DNA of 64,000 bases from Doryteuthis pealeii (Eukaryota > Mollusca > Cephalopoda > Myopsida > Loliginidae). Shown in pieces: positions 1-10,934 of the stretch. The position numbers were made by a program, and so were the translations under genes. A model generated the notes under the pieces. That model was not told where the DNA came from. It searched no databases and saw nothing but the letters and a program-made list of their open reading frames with translations. Each line of letters begins with the position of its first letter. Position 1 is the first letter of the stretch. Where the stretch lies: positions 80,458,199-80,522,198 of the forward strand of contig CM042151.1 of NCBI GenBank assembly GCA_023376005.1, written 5' to 3'.

Positions 1-12
1 GATGTTTTCTGT

Positions 13-17
<5 letters not shown>

Positions 18-57
<40 letters not shown>

Positions 58-123
58 ACATTCATTGGCATTGCAATCTCAGAAGACTATATAGTTCTTG
101 TGCCTCTGAAGTTACAGTGAATC

Positions 124-154
<31 letters not shown>
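18..154. repeat. two (AAT)n microsatellites
   Basis: Perfect AAT trinucleotide runs lie at about 18-54 and 124-154. They flank a short unrelated segment that resembles the repeat at 10795-10925. The second run directly abuts a retrotransposon 3' remnant. Confidence 0.9.
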
Positions 155-155
<1 letters not shown>

Positions 156-380
156 TGTAGTTTGTGCACTTGGAACGGTCCCATTAAACTTGGAAAAAAG
201 ACTGGAGTATCTGGAAATCAGAGAAAGAACTGAGACCATCCAGACTACTGCACTGCTGCAATCGGCTAGAATACTCAGAAAAGTCCTGGAGTCCAGAGGA
301 GACTTGTTGTCACTCAGCCTCCAGTGAAATACCATCAGCTAACACTGATGTGAAAAACTCATAAGGAGTGAAAATAATAA
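155..380 (+). mobile_element. 3' remnant of a non-LTR retrotransposon
   Basis: The conceptual plus-strand translation is a decayed version of the peptide better preserved on the minus strand at 47876-48129: a TWNG-like motif, then IQTTAL..., then ILR-VL. From general knowledge, this resembles the C-terminal tail of reverse-transcriptase polyproteins of animal non-LTR retrotransposons. It is frameshifted, ends in an AAT-rich tail and lacks all catalytic RT motifs. Copies share the 3' phrase GATGTGAAAAACTCATAAGG. The family name is not determined. Confidence 0.55.
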
Positions 381-389
381 TAATATAAA

Positions 390-640
390 AACCTCAATAT
401 TGGCTGGGGAAAATTTAAAAGGACTCATTTAGTAAAATGAAACTGTAATTTCTTCAACTTCTTCATCTTTACTACTACTACTACTACTACTACAACACCC
501 ATCATCATCATCATCATCATAAGAAGAAGAAGAAGAGAAAACAAATCAGAATTGGCCAGGGAAAATTCATTTAGCAAAATGAAATTAACAGCGACCAGGA
601 AGTTAAATTGAATAATAGATAGATAAATAAATAAATAAAT
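390..640. repeat. simple-sequence tracts and repeat fragments
   Basis: CTA, CAT and AAG trinucleotide tracts lie at about 474-540. Two copies of a short segment containing TTGGC(T/C)(A/G)GG flank them (399-450 and 549-612). The second copy is related in reverse to sequence at 18712-18770, downstream of the ZNF 5' module. No coding content was recognised. Confidence 0.6.
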
Positions 641-2498
641 GTAATCCTTAACTTTTTTCTCGTGAATTCCAACCATAAAATTAACTGAACCCTTATTTTA
701 TGTCAGTGTTTTTGCAATAAATGTTTTTTCTTGCACCCGTTATTTTACAATACTAAATATATCTTCTTTATTGTTTTTTTTTTTTTTTTTGGCTTTGGTA
801 CTCTAAAATAAAGACGTCAGATTTTAATCATCGTCGACGAAAAAACAAAATTACGATCATAAAAGGAGGATCCAATTTATGCCTAAATTGTAAAACGAGC
901 CCCCACTTTAAAACTAACCATTATCACTAGGTACCACCAATTTGACCCTGTGAAATTTACCCCCCCCCCCCTATATTTAACACAATGAAACTTACAGAAA
1001 ATTTAATATTTTCTTGAAAATTTTTTTTCCATTTTAAAGAAAAAACATAAAATAAACTCCTGATGATTTAAAAAAAATTTTCAGCATACGGAAATAATGA
1101 AAATTATGATTGAAAAACAATGTTTTCATTTTTGCACTGTTAAATCAACTGAAATTTAACGTAGCTAAAACAAGTTACGATAAGAGGATTTTAAAAAAAT
1201 TCTATGAAAAATCAATTAATAATCTGATTTTGAAAATTTCCATAAATGTTTACCATTGGATGTAAATACATCTGAAATAGTTTTTTTCTAAAATATATTA
1301 GGGGAAATATTTTTTACGAGGTCTATTCCCCCCCCCTTATTTTATTTTATGAGATAAAAAAAAAATGACGCGTCAGAAAATTTTTTTTCTTTTTTTCTAT
1401 AAAGATAAGAGTCTGAATAACTATATCAATGAAATTGTATGAATGTACAAGGTCTAGTTTTTTGAGGAAAAATTAATGAAATCGGAAATAAAAAGTGCAA
1501 AAAAATGTCATAATATTAATATTTGAGAACTTTTTTTTTGCTTTTATAATTGGTATGTCTTATATTCTATTAAATTGTCAAAAAAAATTTTTTTTTTTTA
1601 AGAAATTAATTTTTAAGAGATTTTCAATCTTTTGTGTGATTAAATATTTTTATTTTCTGCGTGAAATAAATTATTATTTTTTTTTTTTCCTGCGTCAAAA
1701 AATCGAATTTTTCACGGATATTTAAAAATATGAATTTTATAATTCAGGTGAACTAAACATTGGTCCGATACGAGCTCGATTAATATTTTTAAAAGAATTT
1801 GTAATTTTTATTGTTGAATAGTAATGTGTGATCCTTAGAATGTATGAAAGAGCATTGCTGACATATTTGTTTTACAAAGAGACGAGACGCTTCTAAGTAA
1901 CCGAAGTTTGTTCCTGTTAGGCTGACAGTGTTAGCGTGAAAAAAATTATTTTATTTAACTTTTTCAATAATTAAAATAAAAAGTAAGTATAATAGATTAT
2001 TTTTTCAGTTTTTATCTTAGAAAAAATATTCAAATTTTCATTCCATACTTTTACTGGTTAATCGTAAAAGGGAAATAATTAGTAACTTTTCTGTCTATAT
2101 TACGGTCTGAAAATTACCCTTTCGCATGTAATACGGGCAGGTTTGTTTATTTTTTAAGATAACGATGTAATTTTTCCCAATCGGATAATTTGATTTTTGA
2201 ATTAACTATTTTTCTTTGTAACAACCCTGTACGATCTTTTTTTTACGAGATTTTTTTATAAACAAAGTTCGGAAATATCTATTTCCGTTTTATTCAAGAT
2301 GGCCTAAACGTCACAAAATAAAATCTTTTAGAATATACATATTGAAGTGAATATTAAAATAAATAAATAAAATATATTTAGTATTGTAAAATAACGGGTG
2401 CAAGAAAAATAAAAGATTTATTGCAAAAACACGGAAATAAAATGAAAGTTCAGTTTATTCTATGGTAGGAATTTACGAGGAAAAAGTTAAGGATTACC
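641..2498. mobile_element. long-TIR non-autonomous DNA element (1.86 kb)
   Basis: The first ~125 bp (641-770, starting GTAATCCTTAAC) reappear as the reverse complement at 2370-2498 (ending GTTAAGGATTACC). The interior has no transposase reading frame; it is AT-rich and contains a copy of repeat N (900-2320). The outer flanks are AAATAAAT-like, so a target duplication cannot be separated from low complexity. A compact foldback with the same arms is at 26808-27014. Confidence 0.7.
900..2320 (+). repeat. repeat N, copy 1
   Basis: This AT-rich sequence with poly-C runs matches 27040-28440 in the same orientation over most of its length. Parts return as reverse complement at about 4080-4830 and 4830-5310. 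No protein is encoded: all reading frames are short and low-complexity. The order of landmarks (GGTACCACCAATTT, poly-C, ACGAGGTC, TGTTGAATAGTAATG) is kept in both long copies. Confidence 0.75.
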
Positions 2499-2526
2499 TA
2501 AATAAATAGATAAATAAAAAGAATGA

Positions 2527-2870
2527 ACGATTCGCTTAATTCTAAACAATTTCTAAAATTGAGTAAACGAAATTAATAACACCCCATGATTATTGTTAGT
2601 AATTATGAATTAAAATTTTGTTTGCATAATCGGATATTTATTTGTAAACTTTAAACAAAGAAATTATATCAACGTTATACTTACTAATTTCTACCTTTTC
2701 TCGTCTGGTTTTGACCAAAATTATCGATAAAATAAACTATGAATTTCTGGTTTATATTTGTGATCACATTCACTAAAGAGTGCAGACGAAGAGAAATAAC
2801 TTTTAAAAGATCTATTTAATTAGATACATTTAGACATTAGGATTTCCCCTCAGAACAGATTAATAATCCC
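2527..2870 (-). promoter_or_regulatory. ZNF-type 5' module, minus-strand copy
   Basis: Read on the minus strand this contains CACTCTTTAGTGAAT, then CAGACGAGAAAAGG, then GAAATTAGTAAGTATAACG. That is the same order as 18370-18500 upstream of ZNF-B and 26020-26170 upstream of ZNF-C. TTA/GTAAGTAT is a good 5' splice-site match. The copy faces away from ZNF-A, so it may serve a gene left of the window or be an orphan duplicate. Promoter function is inference from conservation and position. Confidence 0.4.
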
Positions 2871-2879
2871 GTCAAAACA

Positions 2880-3430
2880 AACATAATAATTTAAAAAATA
2901 ATCATTTAAAAAAATGAACAATATTAGATAGAATTTGAAATAAAGATTAAAAATATAAAAACGACGATTTTTTTTTTTTGTTGCTTTGAATTCAAATAAT
3001 AGAAAAAATGAATTTAAAATGAGAAATAAAGATTTTTAAAATAGAAATTTTAAATTTACATTTTCCCCATCATACCAGAGTTTCTGGTCATTTTTTATAT
3101 TATTTCTTTTTAATATAACTTGTATTTGGTGTAAATAGAATGTTAAATGTTTTTGTGTGTAGATTTGAGTTTTATTCTTGTCTTTCCTTCCAATGTGTTG
3201 TTCTCACGGTTCAGTGTTTGTTAGCATGCCTCGGATAATGCTAACAATAGTGAGTGTGAAGACCCGACGAAATATTTTCCATACCAACTGCCATACCAAC
3301 AATTTGAATTTAGAATTTGTTAAGAGGAGAAAGTTACAGTTTTTTTGTTTAAGGAAAATTTTCTGCGGACATATTTACCCAAGGAACGAAATCATAATTA
3401 TCACCGTGTTTTATTTTATGTGATTCTTCT
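2880..3430. other. AT-rich sequence, no gene recognised
   Basis: No domain, RNA gene or repeat boundary was recognised. The plus-strand frame at 3178-3423 has no family features. Confidence 0.5.
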
Positions 3431-3439
3431 TCTTCTTCT

Positions 3440-3730
3440 CTAACCTCGCGATAGTTTAATAACGTTCGCGTCGTGTTTGCCTATTATCCGATGCTGCTTC
3501 CTAAGTGTCATTTTTTCCCCAGCTTCTACTTTTTCGAAGTGAAAGAATAATACAGAAATTGTATAGATTGTCTGATAAACACTAACGAACCACCCAAATA
3601 CGAAAAAAGAAAGAAAAGGAAAACTAAGATTAAAAAAAAAAAAAAAAAAAAAGCAACTGTTTCATCACATACTTAAAAAAAAATAATTCTTATTTTTTTC
3701 GTTATGTTTCCACATTTAAAAAAGGTAAGT
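3440..3730 (+). promoter_or_regulatory. possible 5' non-coding exon with splice donor
   Basis: A locally CpG-containing stretch (GCGATAG...GTTCGCGTCGTG) is followed by purine-rich sequence and an excellent donor, AAAAAAG/GTAAGTAA, at about 3724. Similar donors preceded by A-rich sequence occur at about 42090 and 59733. It lies 3.4 kb upstream of the ZNF-A acceptor on the same strand, so it could be its first exon. There is no transcript evidence. Confidence 0.3.
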
Positions 3731-3889
3731 AAAAATACTATTTAATTATTCTAAAACTTTGTCACCCAACAGTACTTTCCCCCTTATACTTAAATGAATT
3801 TCTTTGGCGTAATATAGGTACCACCAAAATAGGTTACGTGATCAGTTTAGGCTAGGTAGTCCCAAAATTGACCTCAAATCCGTTTTTGA

Positions 3890-5310
3890 CAAAATGAATT
3901 TAGCCCCCCCCCCTACAGAAAATAATTTACCAAAAATCAGGGAATTATTGGAAATTTTCAGTGTTGATTTATCAATGAATGAACTTTATAATGCATTATT
4001 TATTTCATTTAAAAACTTTCTCATTTTTTTCAGGTCACTTAATTTTGACCCCCCTTATTTTGGGGGCGTAAAATCTCGGAGAGTTGGTCAGTGTTCGATA
4101 CTAATTACAGTCAAAAAATCTTGCAAAAAAGAAATAATGAACATAAAGAGTTGTTACAAAGAAAAACAGTTAATTCAAAGAACAAATTATCCGATTGGAG
4201 AAAAATTACTCACCGTTATCTTGAAAAATAACTCAAACAGTCCGTTTATTTATGACACGGTCAGTTTCTTTATTGTTTTTTTTTTTTTTTAGCTGAATTC
4301 TGTATTCATGGTTCTTTTACTAAGAAAAACTCTGGCATTAAAACTTATAAAAATTTCTGATATAATTATTTCATATCTTTATAGAAAAAAAAAAAAAAAT
4401 CATTTTTTGTCGGTTCATTTTTCATATTTCATAAAATAAAATAGGTAGACCTCGTAAAAAAAAACTATTTCCCTAATATATTTTAGGAAAAAAATATTTC
4501 AGACATATTTTCATCAAAAGATAAATAATTATGGAAATTTTTGTGAAAATCAGACCATTAATTGATAGAATTAAAAAAAAAAAAAAATTAAAAAAACGTT
4601 AGTCATAACTTGTTTTTGGCTACGTTAAATTTCAATTGATTCAACTGTGCAAAAATGTAAACATTATTTTTCGTTTATAATTTTCATTATTTTGGTATGC
4701 TGAAAATTTTTTTTAATCATCATGAGTTTGTTTAATGTTTCTTCTTTTGAATGGACTAAACATTTTCAAGATAATATTAACCTTTATGCAAGTTTCATTG
4801 TATTAAATATAGGGAAAATTGATGGTACCAAGAATATAAAGAGTTGATACAAAGAAAAACAGTTAATTCAAAGATCAAATTATCTGATTGGGGAAAAGTT
4901 ACTCACCATTATCTTAGAAATAAGTAAAACAGGCTGTTTTGTTTTTTTTTTACAAAAGGGCCAATTTCTTTATTGATATTTTTTTCGCAGAATTCTGTAT
5001 TCATGGTTCTTTGACTAAAAAGCACTTATCTTTATAGAAAAAAAAAGTAAAAATCGTTTTTTGATGGTTCACTTTTTTTCATATTTCATAAAATAAAATA
5101 CGCAGTGGGGGGGGGGGGGGTTAGACCTCATAAAAAATATTTCCCCTAGTATATTTTAGGAAAAACTATTTCAGACATAATTACATCAAAAGCTAAATAA
5201 TTATGGAAATTTTCATGAAAATCGGACCATTAATTGATTTTTCATAGAATTTTTTTAAAAAGCTGCTACGTTAAATTTCAGTTGATTTAATGGTGCAAAA
5301 ATGTAAGCAT
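3890..5310 (-). repeat. repeats N and Q, inverted copies
   Basis: 3900-4060 matches repeat Q (see 17180-17700 and 35765-36050). About 4080-4830 and 4830-5310 are reverse-complement partial copies of repeat N, including the T-rich ACGAGGTC-side segment and the segment ending near the GGTACC site. Together with 900-2320 they make this region a large interrupted inverted repeat. No gene was recognised. Confidence 0.65.
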
Positions 5311-5339
5311 TGTTTTTCGTGGATAGACTCGTTCACTCT

Positions 5340-5680
5340 CCTGGTGATACCAACAATCACTGGGAACACAATTTTTGTTGAATTAGATCTGACACTTGTT
5401 TTTGACTATTTTATGATCACTGAATCCGAAAATGAACCCAGTTTATCTATATCATGTCAACTTTTTGAGCTATGGGATACCCTCGATTTTTATCAAAAAA
5501 CGTAAAAATACACCATCTAACAATTTTTTTCTTATTTTATGGAAGGTTTTAAAAGTTTATATATAATGGGAAATAATAAAACATTACACTGGGCATCACA
5601 AATTTTGTTGAGCTAGATCTGACACTTGTTTTTGTCAAACTTTTGGACTTTGAATTCACTTGTTTAATGTATGGGACATT
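5340..5680 (+). repeat. AT-rich repeat, partner of 53240-53470
   Basis: The stretch with GACACTTGTTTTTGAC and GATACCCTCGATTTTTATC is repeated in reverse at 53240-53470 and partly repeated within itself (5400 versus 5620). No protein family was recognised. Confidence 0.55.
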
Positions 5681-5867
5681 TCTATATCATGGTGATGATG
5701 CAAATGACCACTGTTTGTTTCCTGTTGTGCAGAACAATACAGTTTTTATACAGCCTGCGTATACACCTACTTCCATTATACTGTGAAAATTTTGTTAAAT
5801 TCCAATCAGTATTTTTTGTACAAAATGAAAAAATGTCACCTCGTTAATAATTTGAAACACAGTGTAG

Positions 5868-6090
5868 TACAATTGGTTTAAATTCAGAGTTTACCTACTC
5901 CTAAACTGGTTGCCTTACCAAAGGTGAAGATCTCAGTCTGCCCTACTATTTACCCATAGATGGGGAAAAACAGATGGATTTGTGCCTTTCCAAAGGTGGT
6001 AAGTGAAACACTAACAGCCTCATCTAGGATTTGAAATCTAGTTGCAAATTTCATTTCTATTACACTAATCATTACTCAGTGCTTAGTCAT
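5868..6090 (-). mobile_element. SINE-B copy
   Basis: It contains the SINE-B landmarks in minus orientation: CAGTCTGCCCTACTATTTACC, a CATAG-TGGGG segment and a GCCTTTCC segment, followed by the tRNA-like end. It is diverged and lacks the (TA)n tail. Confidence 0.65.
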
Positions 6091-6504
6091 TGTAATGATT
6101 GATTTCTTGAATTACCAAATGTATTTGTTTTTGGTGGTTGGTTTTGAAGGCTATCACAATGTAGGTGTAAAGAAAAATAAGGTAACTATGGTGTTGTTTG
6201 TCTACCTTTGATTTATTCTTAATATTTCAAGATAAGGATCTCTTCGTAAGAAGATTTCTGAAACTGAAGCTGTTGCTAGTAATTGTTCATTCTGCTTTGT
6301 GTTTTATATCTTCCAAATTCTCTACATGTGTGTGAGTCTGTGTAACAATGTCTTACTATCATTCCAGGTTTGTCCTACCCTTTTTGTTTTATTATTAAGC
6401 AGTAGTTTGTTTATTTGTGTCTGTGTACTTTCAAACCCATCTGATTTTTTTCCCCAATTTTATTACTTTCACCTGTTAGCTTCTGTTGGCCTATAGGAGG
6501 TTTT

Positions 6505-6580
6505 TGCATGTGTTTGTGTGTGTGTGTGTGTGTGTTCTTAAGACCCAGTTAATATTATATATATATATATGTATATATAT
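6505..6580. repeat. (TG)n and (TA)n microsatellites
   Basis: A TG run of about 15 units at 6506-6536 is followed by interrupted TA runs at 6555-6582. Confidence 0.9.
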
Positions 6581-6581
6581 A

Positions 6582-6823
6582 TATTGTAATAAAGGTACAA
6601 GTGATAACCTACTTGAGTTTCACCGTAAGGATCTCTGGGTTAAATCCACTATAAATGGTTCGTTATGGGATAGTACAATCCTGTAACGAACTGTTTATCG
6701 CGAAAGACACTCACGTGTAATCGACTGCAATTAATCAATATCTTGATTAATCCAGTGGATTTAACCCTGAAGATCCTTATGGTGAAACTCGAGCAGGTTA
6801 TCACTTGTACCTGTATTACAATA
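6582..6823. mobile_element. MITE with ~65-bp terminal inverted repeats
   Basis: The left arm starts TATTGTAATAAAGGTACAAG and contains GATAACCT and GGTTAAATCCACT. The right arm is its reverse complement with a few mismatches, ending CTTGTACCTGTATTACAATA. The 110-bp centre is non-coding. The element inserted in or next to a TA microsatellite. Confidence 0.8.
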
Positions 6824-7094
6824 AATTTGCTCTACTAACGTATTGAGCACTTTTTATTTGTTATATTGCTGACTTACCTTTCTGAATTTTGCATCAACTA
6901 ACTATTGTGACCATCTTCACCAGTAAGTCACCTTTTCCAAAATAACATAAATATATATTGTATATATATATATATATATTTTATATATATATATAGAGAG
7001 AGAGCCTTTGTATTTTTTTGGTATTTGTTTTTGTTGATATGTAAATCAATTATAATCTTATGTAATTAGTAAATTACTAATTCTATTCTTCATA

Positions 7095-7115
7095 TGTTAT
7101 TTTTTTTTTGACAGA
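7095..7115 (+). other. 3' splice acceptor, ZNF-A
   Basis: A T-run followed by GACAG/ATCCTTCAGCTT. The exonic start resembles those of ZNF-B and ZNF-C (CAG/ATGTTCC..CTTCAAAAG), which supports a common exon boundary. Confidence 0.5.
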
Positions 7116-8070
7116 TCCTTCAGCTTAAAAAAAGATTTGTGATAGTCGGGACTGCAACTTTCGTGTCAATCAGAAAACAACAAACATATCCTTTTATACT
7201 GAAATATAGTGGTAAAAAACTTATTCAATTATGATTGTGTAAATTTATCGCAAGTTTCCACAAAAAAGATTAAAAGAAACATGCATTCTATGAAAACTGG
7301 AGATTTGTCTCACAGCAAAATTCTAGGTATGAATAAAAACTTGCACCTGTTAAGACACCAAAAAAGGGTCAACATTTTTTTAAATGGGTCACAGAAAATT
7401 GGCTATCTATTGGATTTTTATAAAAGTGTTGATAATTGAGTAAAAAAGACTTTTAGACTGAATTTGAGTTTTTTTTTCTAGCAAAAATAAAAAAAACTTA
7501 AGAATGACATGATCATAAAAATAGTCAGTTAGCAAGCCAGAGAATCTTTTCCTTGATTTCTGCTGGGTGGAAAACCCTAATAAAATATAACATTAACCCT
7601 TCTACTTCCTGTTTTTCCTCATCTCAAATTTCAAGTTGAAGATCAGGAAATGAAATGAGAAAGAAAATATTATTTCAACCCAAAAAGATAATTCTTCTTC
7701 TTCTTCATTTATTTTGGACAAATCAATAAACAAAAACAGATTTATTGTCTGTTTTTGAAAATATAAAATTATTTCTTGGCTATTTTAGTCATCTAATAGA
7801 AAACTTTGTTTGAAGATTTAAAAAGAAATCAAAACAATAAGGAAATACATTTTTAATTTAGGTTTTTGATATCAGCTGTCAAAGTTTCTGTTGAACCAAA
7901 AATGTGTGTCTCTTTTTTGTTAATACCTACAAAATACACATTAAAACTAAGAACATATGGATGATAACAATATTCTTTTAAAATCTGCAAGTGTGTATAT
8001 TATAAAGTAAAAAAAAGACACGAATGTGTGAATGCACTCAAAGTTTGCAAAGTATGAAGATAACCATGAG
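7116..8070 (+). other. presumed 5' UTR or intron of ZNF-A
   Basis: No conserved domain is visible. A small open frame at 7209-7439 contains a vaguely finger-like LHLLRHQKR stretch but no Cys pair. If the acceptor at 7114 is used without further splicing, this is long 5' untranslated sequence. Confidence 0.35.
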
Positions 8071-8071
8071 G

Positions 8072-8490
8072 GTGCTGGACAGGTTAAGAGTTAAAGAATA
8101 ACCAAACAACTAGAATTCAAATAGAAGACATATATATTACGGACATATAACAATAATTACAGACTTTTTGGTTTATCTGCACAAATGTTTACAATTTGTC
8201 CACTTAACTGAAATCCTGAGGTAGGGTTAGTTATCAAAGCCCCTTAGCTACGGCCATCTGATAGTTTGCTGGATATGATAGACGTTCTATTTTGACGTCT
8301 GACTCCGGTACTGGTTGATCAGAAAGAGGGAGAGTGACCCTTTTTTTAAGTCTGTCTCTGTTGAGGGCTGAATCAGAAAGGGAGAAAGAATTTGCCTTTC
8401 GGCTTGCCGCCAAAGTATGCTGGCTCATGATTGGTTGGTTCGATACAGAGGCTCGTAGACAAGGACGATAACCCCCAACCTCAGAATTCT
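8072..8490 (-). mobile_element. LTR-like element L, copy 1
   Basis: It is homologous to 34708-35128 in the same relative orientation. Shared blocks are GGTTAAGAGTTAAAG, GCCCCTT-GCTACGGCC, GACTCCGGT, CAAAGTATGCTGGCTCATG and ACGATAACCCC. Size, single-copy non-coding content and terminal dinucleotides (TG...CA within a few bases) suggest a solo LTR, but no clean target duplication was found and the edges are uncertain. It lies between the ZNF-A acceptor and its relic fingers. Confidence 0.5.
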
Positions 8491-8499
8491 AAATAATAT

Positions 8500-8667
8500 T
8501 GACCTTAAGGGAAAAAGTCATATGCAAACATGTACTTATGCAGATAGTATTTCAACGTTTGATTTTATGATTTAAAGATACTGGCTGTAAATCCAATCTG
8601 TAAAGTTGGCGTAAATACATTTTTTAAAGAAAGTGTCTTATTGAAAAGTTTTCATTGAAAAAACATA
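8500..8667 (+). pseudogene. relic zinc fingers upstream of ZNF-A
   Basis: In frame with the ZNF-A start, 8593-8667 reads CKVGVNTFFKESVLLKSFH, a stop, then KNI. This is a finger with the second Cys and a zinc-binding His lost and a TGA at 8656. Just upstream, near 8505-8535, another decayed finger end reads LKGKSHMQTCT. They show the array once extended further 5'. Confidence 0.65.
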
Positions 8668-10413
8668 ATGGAAAAACCCTATTCTTGTGATCTTTGCAAA
8701 TTGAAATTTTCTGTAAAGTCAAGTTTAAAAAAGCATTTGCAAAAACATAGTGGAAAGAAACCCTATTCATGTGACTTGTGTGGATCTTCATTTCATATAA
8801 AAACGAATTTAAAAACACATATGCGAACACACACAGGGGAAAAACCATATGTCTGTAAAGTTTGCGGCACTGCTTTTGCCCAGAATTCCAATCTGAAAAG
8901 TCATGTGCGAACACACACTGGAGAAAAACCTTATTCTTGTAAAATATGTGGAGGTGCCTTTTCACAAAGTTCAGTTTTAAAACGTCACATGTTCACACAC
9001 ACTGGAGAAAAGCCATACTCTTGTAAAGAATGTGGTTCTGCTTTTTCCCAAAATTCACTTTTGAAAAATCACATGCAAGTACATGCTAACAAGAAAGTTC
9101 AGCCTATTCAAAGGTCTGAAGTTTCAAAAAACTTAATTTTAGAAAGCTGTATCCAAACAGACACTGGAGAGAAGTCCTATATTTGTAAAGTTTGTGGCGC
9201 ATTACTTTCAAGCAGTTCATGTTTAACAACTCATATGCGAACACATACAGGAGAGAAACCATTTGCTTGTAAAGTTTGTGGATCTGCATTCTCACAGCGT
9301 TCAACATTAAAATCACATCTGCAGACTCACACCATGGAGAAACCTTATTCATGTGATTTGTGTGGATCTGTATTTTCTGCGAAATCAAGTTTAAAGACAC
9401 ACATGCAAATACACACTGGAGAGAAACCCTATTCCTGTGACATATGTGGAGCTGTATTTTCTCTAAAGTCAAACTTAACAACTCATGTGCGGACACACAC
9501 AGGAGAGAAACCATATTCTTGTGAAATATGTGGATCTGCTTTTGCCCAAAATTCAAATTTAAAATGTCACATGCGGACACATACTGGGGAAAAACCATAT
9601 TCTTGTGAAATTTGTGGATCTGCTTTCACACAAAATTCAATTCTAAAATGCCACATGCGGACACATACAAAAGAAAAGCCAAGTTCTCAAAAAGTAGATT
9701 TACAAAAAGTAAATTTAAAACGACTTATCCAAACACCTACTGGAAAGAAACCATACTGTGAAATATGTGGTTCAACATTTTCTCGTCTTTCATATCTTAA
9801 AAGTCATGTTCGAACACACACTGGAGAGAAACCATATTCTTGTGAAATCTGTGGGTTTTCCTTTTCTGATAAATCTAATTTAAATTCACACATTCGAACA
9901 CACACAGGAGAAAAACCATATTCTTGTAAAGTTTGTGGAGCTTCATTTTCAAACAGGTCATGTTTGAAAAACCATTTGCGAACACATACAGGAGAGAAAC
10001 CTTTTGCTTGTAAAATTTGTGGATCTACATTTTCACAGCGTTCTACATTAAACACACATCTGCAGACTCACACCACAGAGAAACCACATTCTTGCGAAGT
10101 CTGTGGGTCTTCCTTTTCTGATAAATCTAGTTTAAATTCACACATGCGAACACACACAGGAGAAAAACCATATTCTTGTAAAGTTTGTGGAGCTTCATTT
10201 TCAAGCAGGTCATGTTTGAAAAACCATATGCGAACACATACAGGAGAGAAACCATTCGCTTGTAAAGTCTGTGGATCTGCATTCTCACAGCGTTCAACAT
10301 TAAAAACACATCTGCGGACTCACACCAAGGAAAAACCATTTTCATGTGATTTGTGTGAATCTGCATTTTCACTGAAATCAAATTTAAAACGACACATACA
10401 AACACATAACTAA
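8668..10413 (+). CDS. C2H2 zinc-finger protein, 19 fingers (ZNF-A)
   Basis: Probable nuclear sequence-specific DNA-binding protein of 581 residues, almost entirely C2H2 fingers (C-x2-C-x12-H-x3-H) joined by TGEKP-type linkers every 28 residues. Intact fingers start at Cys 7, 35, 63, 91, 119, 173, 201, 229, 257, 285, 313, 364, 392, 420, 448, 476, 504, 532 and 560. Two relic fingers without zinc ligands interrupt the array (about 140-168 and 336-361). Helix positions -1,2,3,6 vary (e.g. QSNS, QSVR, RSYS, DSNS, NSCN, QSTT, LSNR), so neighbouring fingers should prefer different bases. Fingers 13-15 and 16-18 are near duplicates. The start is the first Met after the in-frame TGA at 8656 and sits in a finger linker (MEKPYSC). 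No KRAB, SCAN or BTB domain is seen; target and regulatory sign are unknown. Confidence 0.93.
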   Translation: MEKPYSCDLCKLKFSVKSSLKKHLQKHSGKKPYSCDLCGSSFHIKTNLKTHMRTHTGEKPYVCKVCGTAFAQNSNLKSHVRTHTGEKPYSCKICGGAFSQSSVLKRHMFTHTGEKPYSCKECGSAFSQNSLLKNHMQVHANKKVQPIQRSEVSKNLILESCIQTDTGEKSYICKVCGALLSSSSCLTTHMRTHTGEKPFACKVCGSAFSQRSTLKSHLQTHTMEKPYSCDLCGSVFSAKSSLKTHMQIHTGEKPYSCDICGAVFSLKSNLTTHVRTHTGEKPYSCEICGSAFAQNSNLKCHMRTHTGEKPYSCEICGSAFTQNSILKCHMRTHTKEKPSSQKVDLQKVNLKRLIQTPTGKKPYCEICGSTFSRLSYLKSHVRTHTGEKPYSCEICGFSFSDKSNLNSHIRTHTGEKPYSCKVCGASFSNRSCLKNHLRTHTGEKPFACKICGSTFSQRSTLNTHLQTHTTEKPHSCEVCGSSFSDKSSLNSHMRTHTGEKPYSCKVCGASFSSRSCLKNHMRTHTGEKPFACKVCGSAFSQRSTLKTHLRTHTKEKPFSCDLCESAFSLKSNLKRHIQTHN

Positions 10414-10611
10414 TTGTATGACATACAAAAATAGGTCCACATAGATAAATGTGACATTTTATCTTTTGACTTGTAATAATGATATTCCATCTTTAATTCA
10501 ATCTCGCATTGATATTGTTTCTCTTCTTATGAGTGTTTCATTCTAAGAGAATTTTAAAGGTGTCATAATTATTGTCATCTTTTCTCTGGTTCTAAATAAT
10601 ATCATAGCATG
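10414..10611 (+). other. ZNF-A immediate 3' flank
   Basis: AT-rich probable 3' UTR. No finger relic and no canonical AATAAA was seen here; the nearest clear AATAAA is in a repeat at about 10858. Confidence 0.35.
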
Positions 10612-10716
10612 ATCCCAGTGGGCCCCACCAAACAACACCTGGCCTCTTGATTCAAAGGGACAGGACTCGGTTTATTGCCTGGTGCCTGAAGCACCCCAAA
10701 AGAGGAATGCCTACAT
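10612..10716 (+). repeat. GC-richer repeat I, partial
   Basis: Matches part of the unit at 53516-53787 (GATCCCAGTG..., AACACCTG, GGTTTATTGCC, GGTGCCTGA, GAATGCC). Other fragments are at 36078-36165 and, reversed, 41585-41670. Confidence 0.6.
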
Positions 10717-10794
10717 GTTTTTGTTTTTTTCTTATGCTTTCTTTTAGATGTGTTTGTTTTGTTACATTAATGTCCTTAAGCAATGTTTGCTATA

Positions 10795-10925
10795 GTGTAC
10801 ATCTTTCTCGTGGTTTACATTTGCATCATTATTGGCATTTCAGTCTCGGAAAACTATAATAAAGTTTGTGTGCCCCTGAAGATACAGTTATAGTGTACAT
10901 ATTTCTCATGGTTTACATTCACATC
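10795..10925. repeat. short repeat related to 50-120
   Basis: Contains GGCATTTCAGTCTCGGAAAAC and GTGCCCCTGAAGATACAG; a diverged copy is at 60-120. The piece GTACAT-TTTCTC-TGGTTTACATT is itself repeated at about 10797 and 10896. Confidence 0.55.
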
Positions 10926-10934
10926 AACAAACTG

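Noticed and set aside
1495..1725. Phe/Ile-rich frame
   Set aside because: Product of T-rich low-complexity DNA inside repeat N; not open in the copy at 27040-28440.
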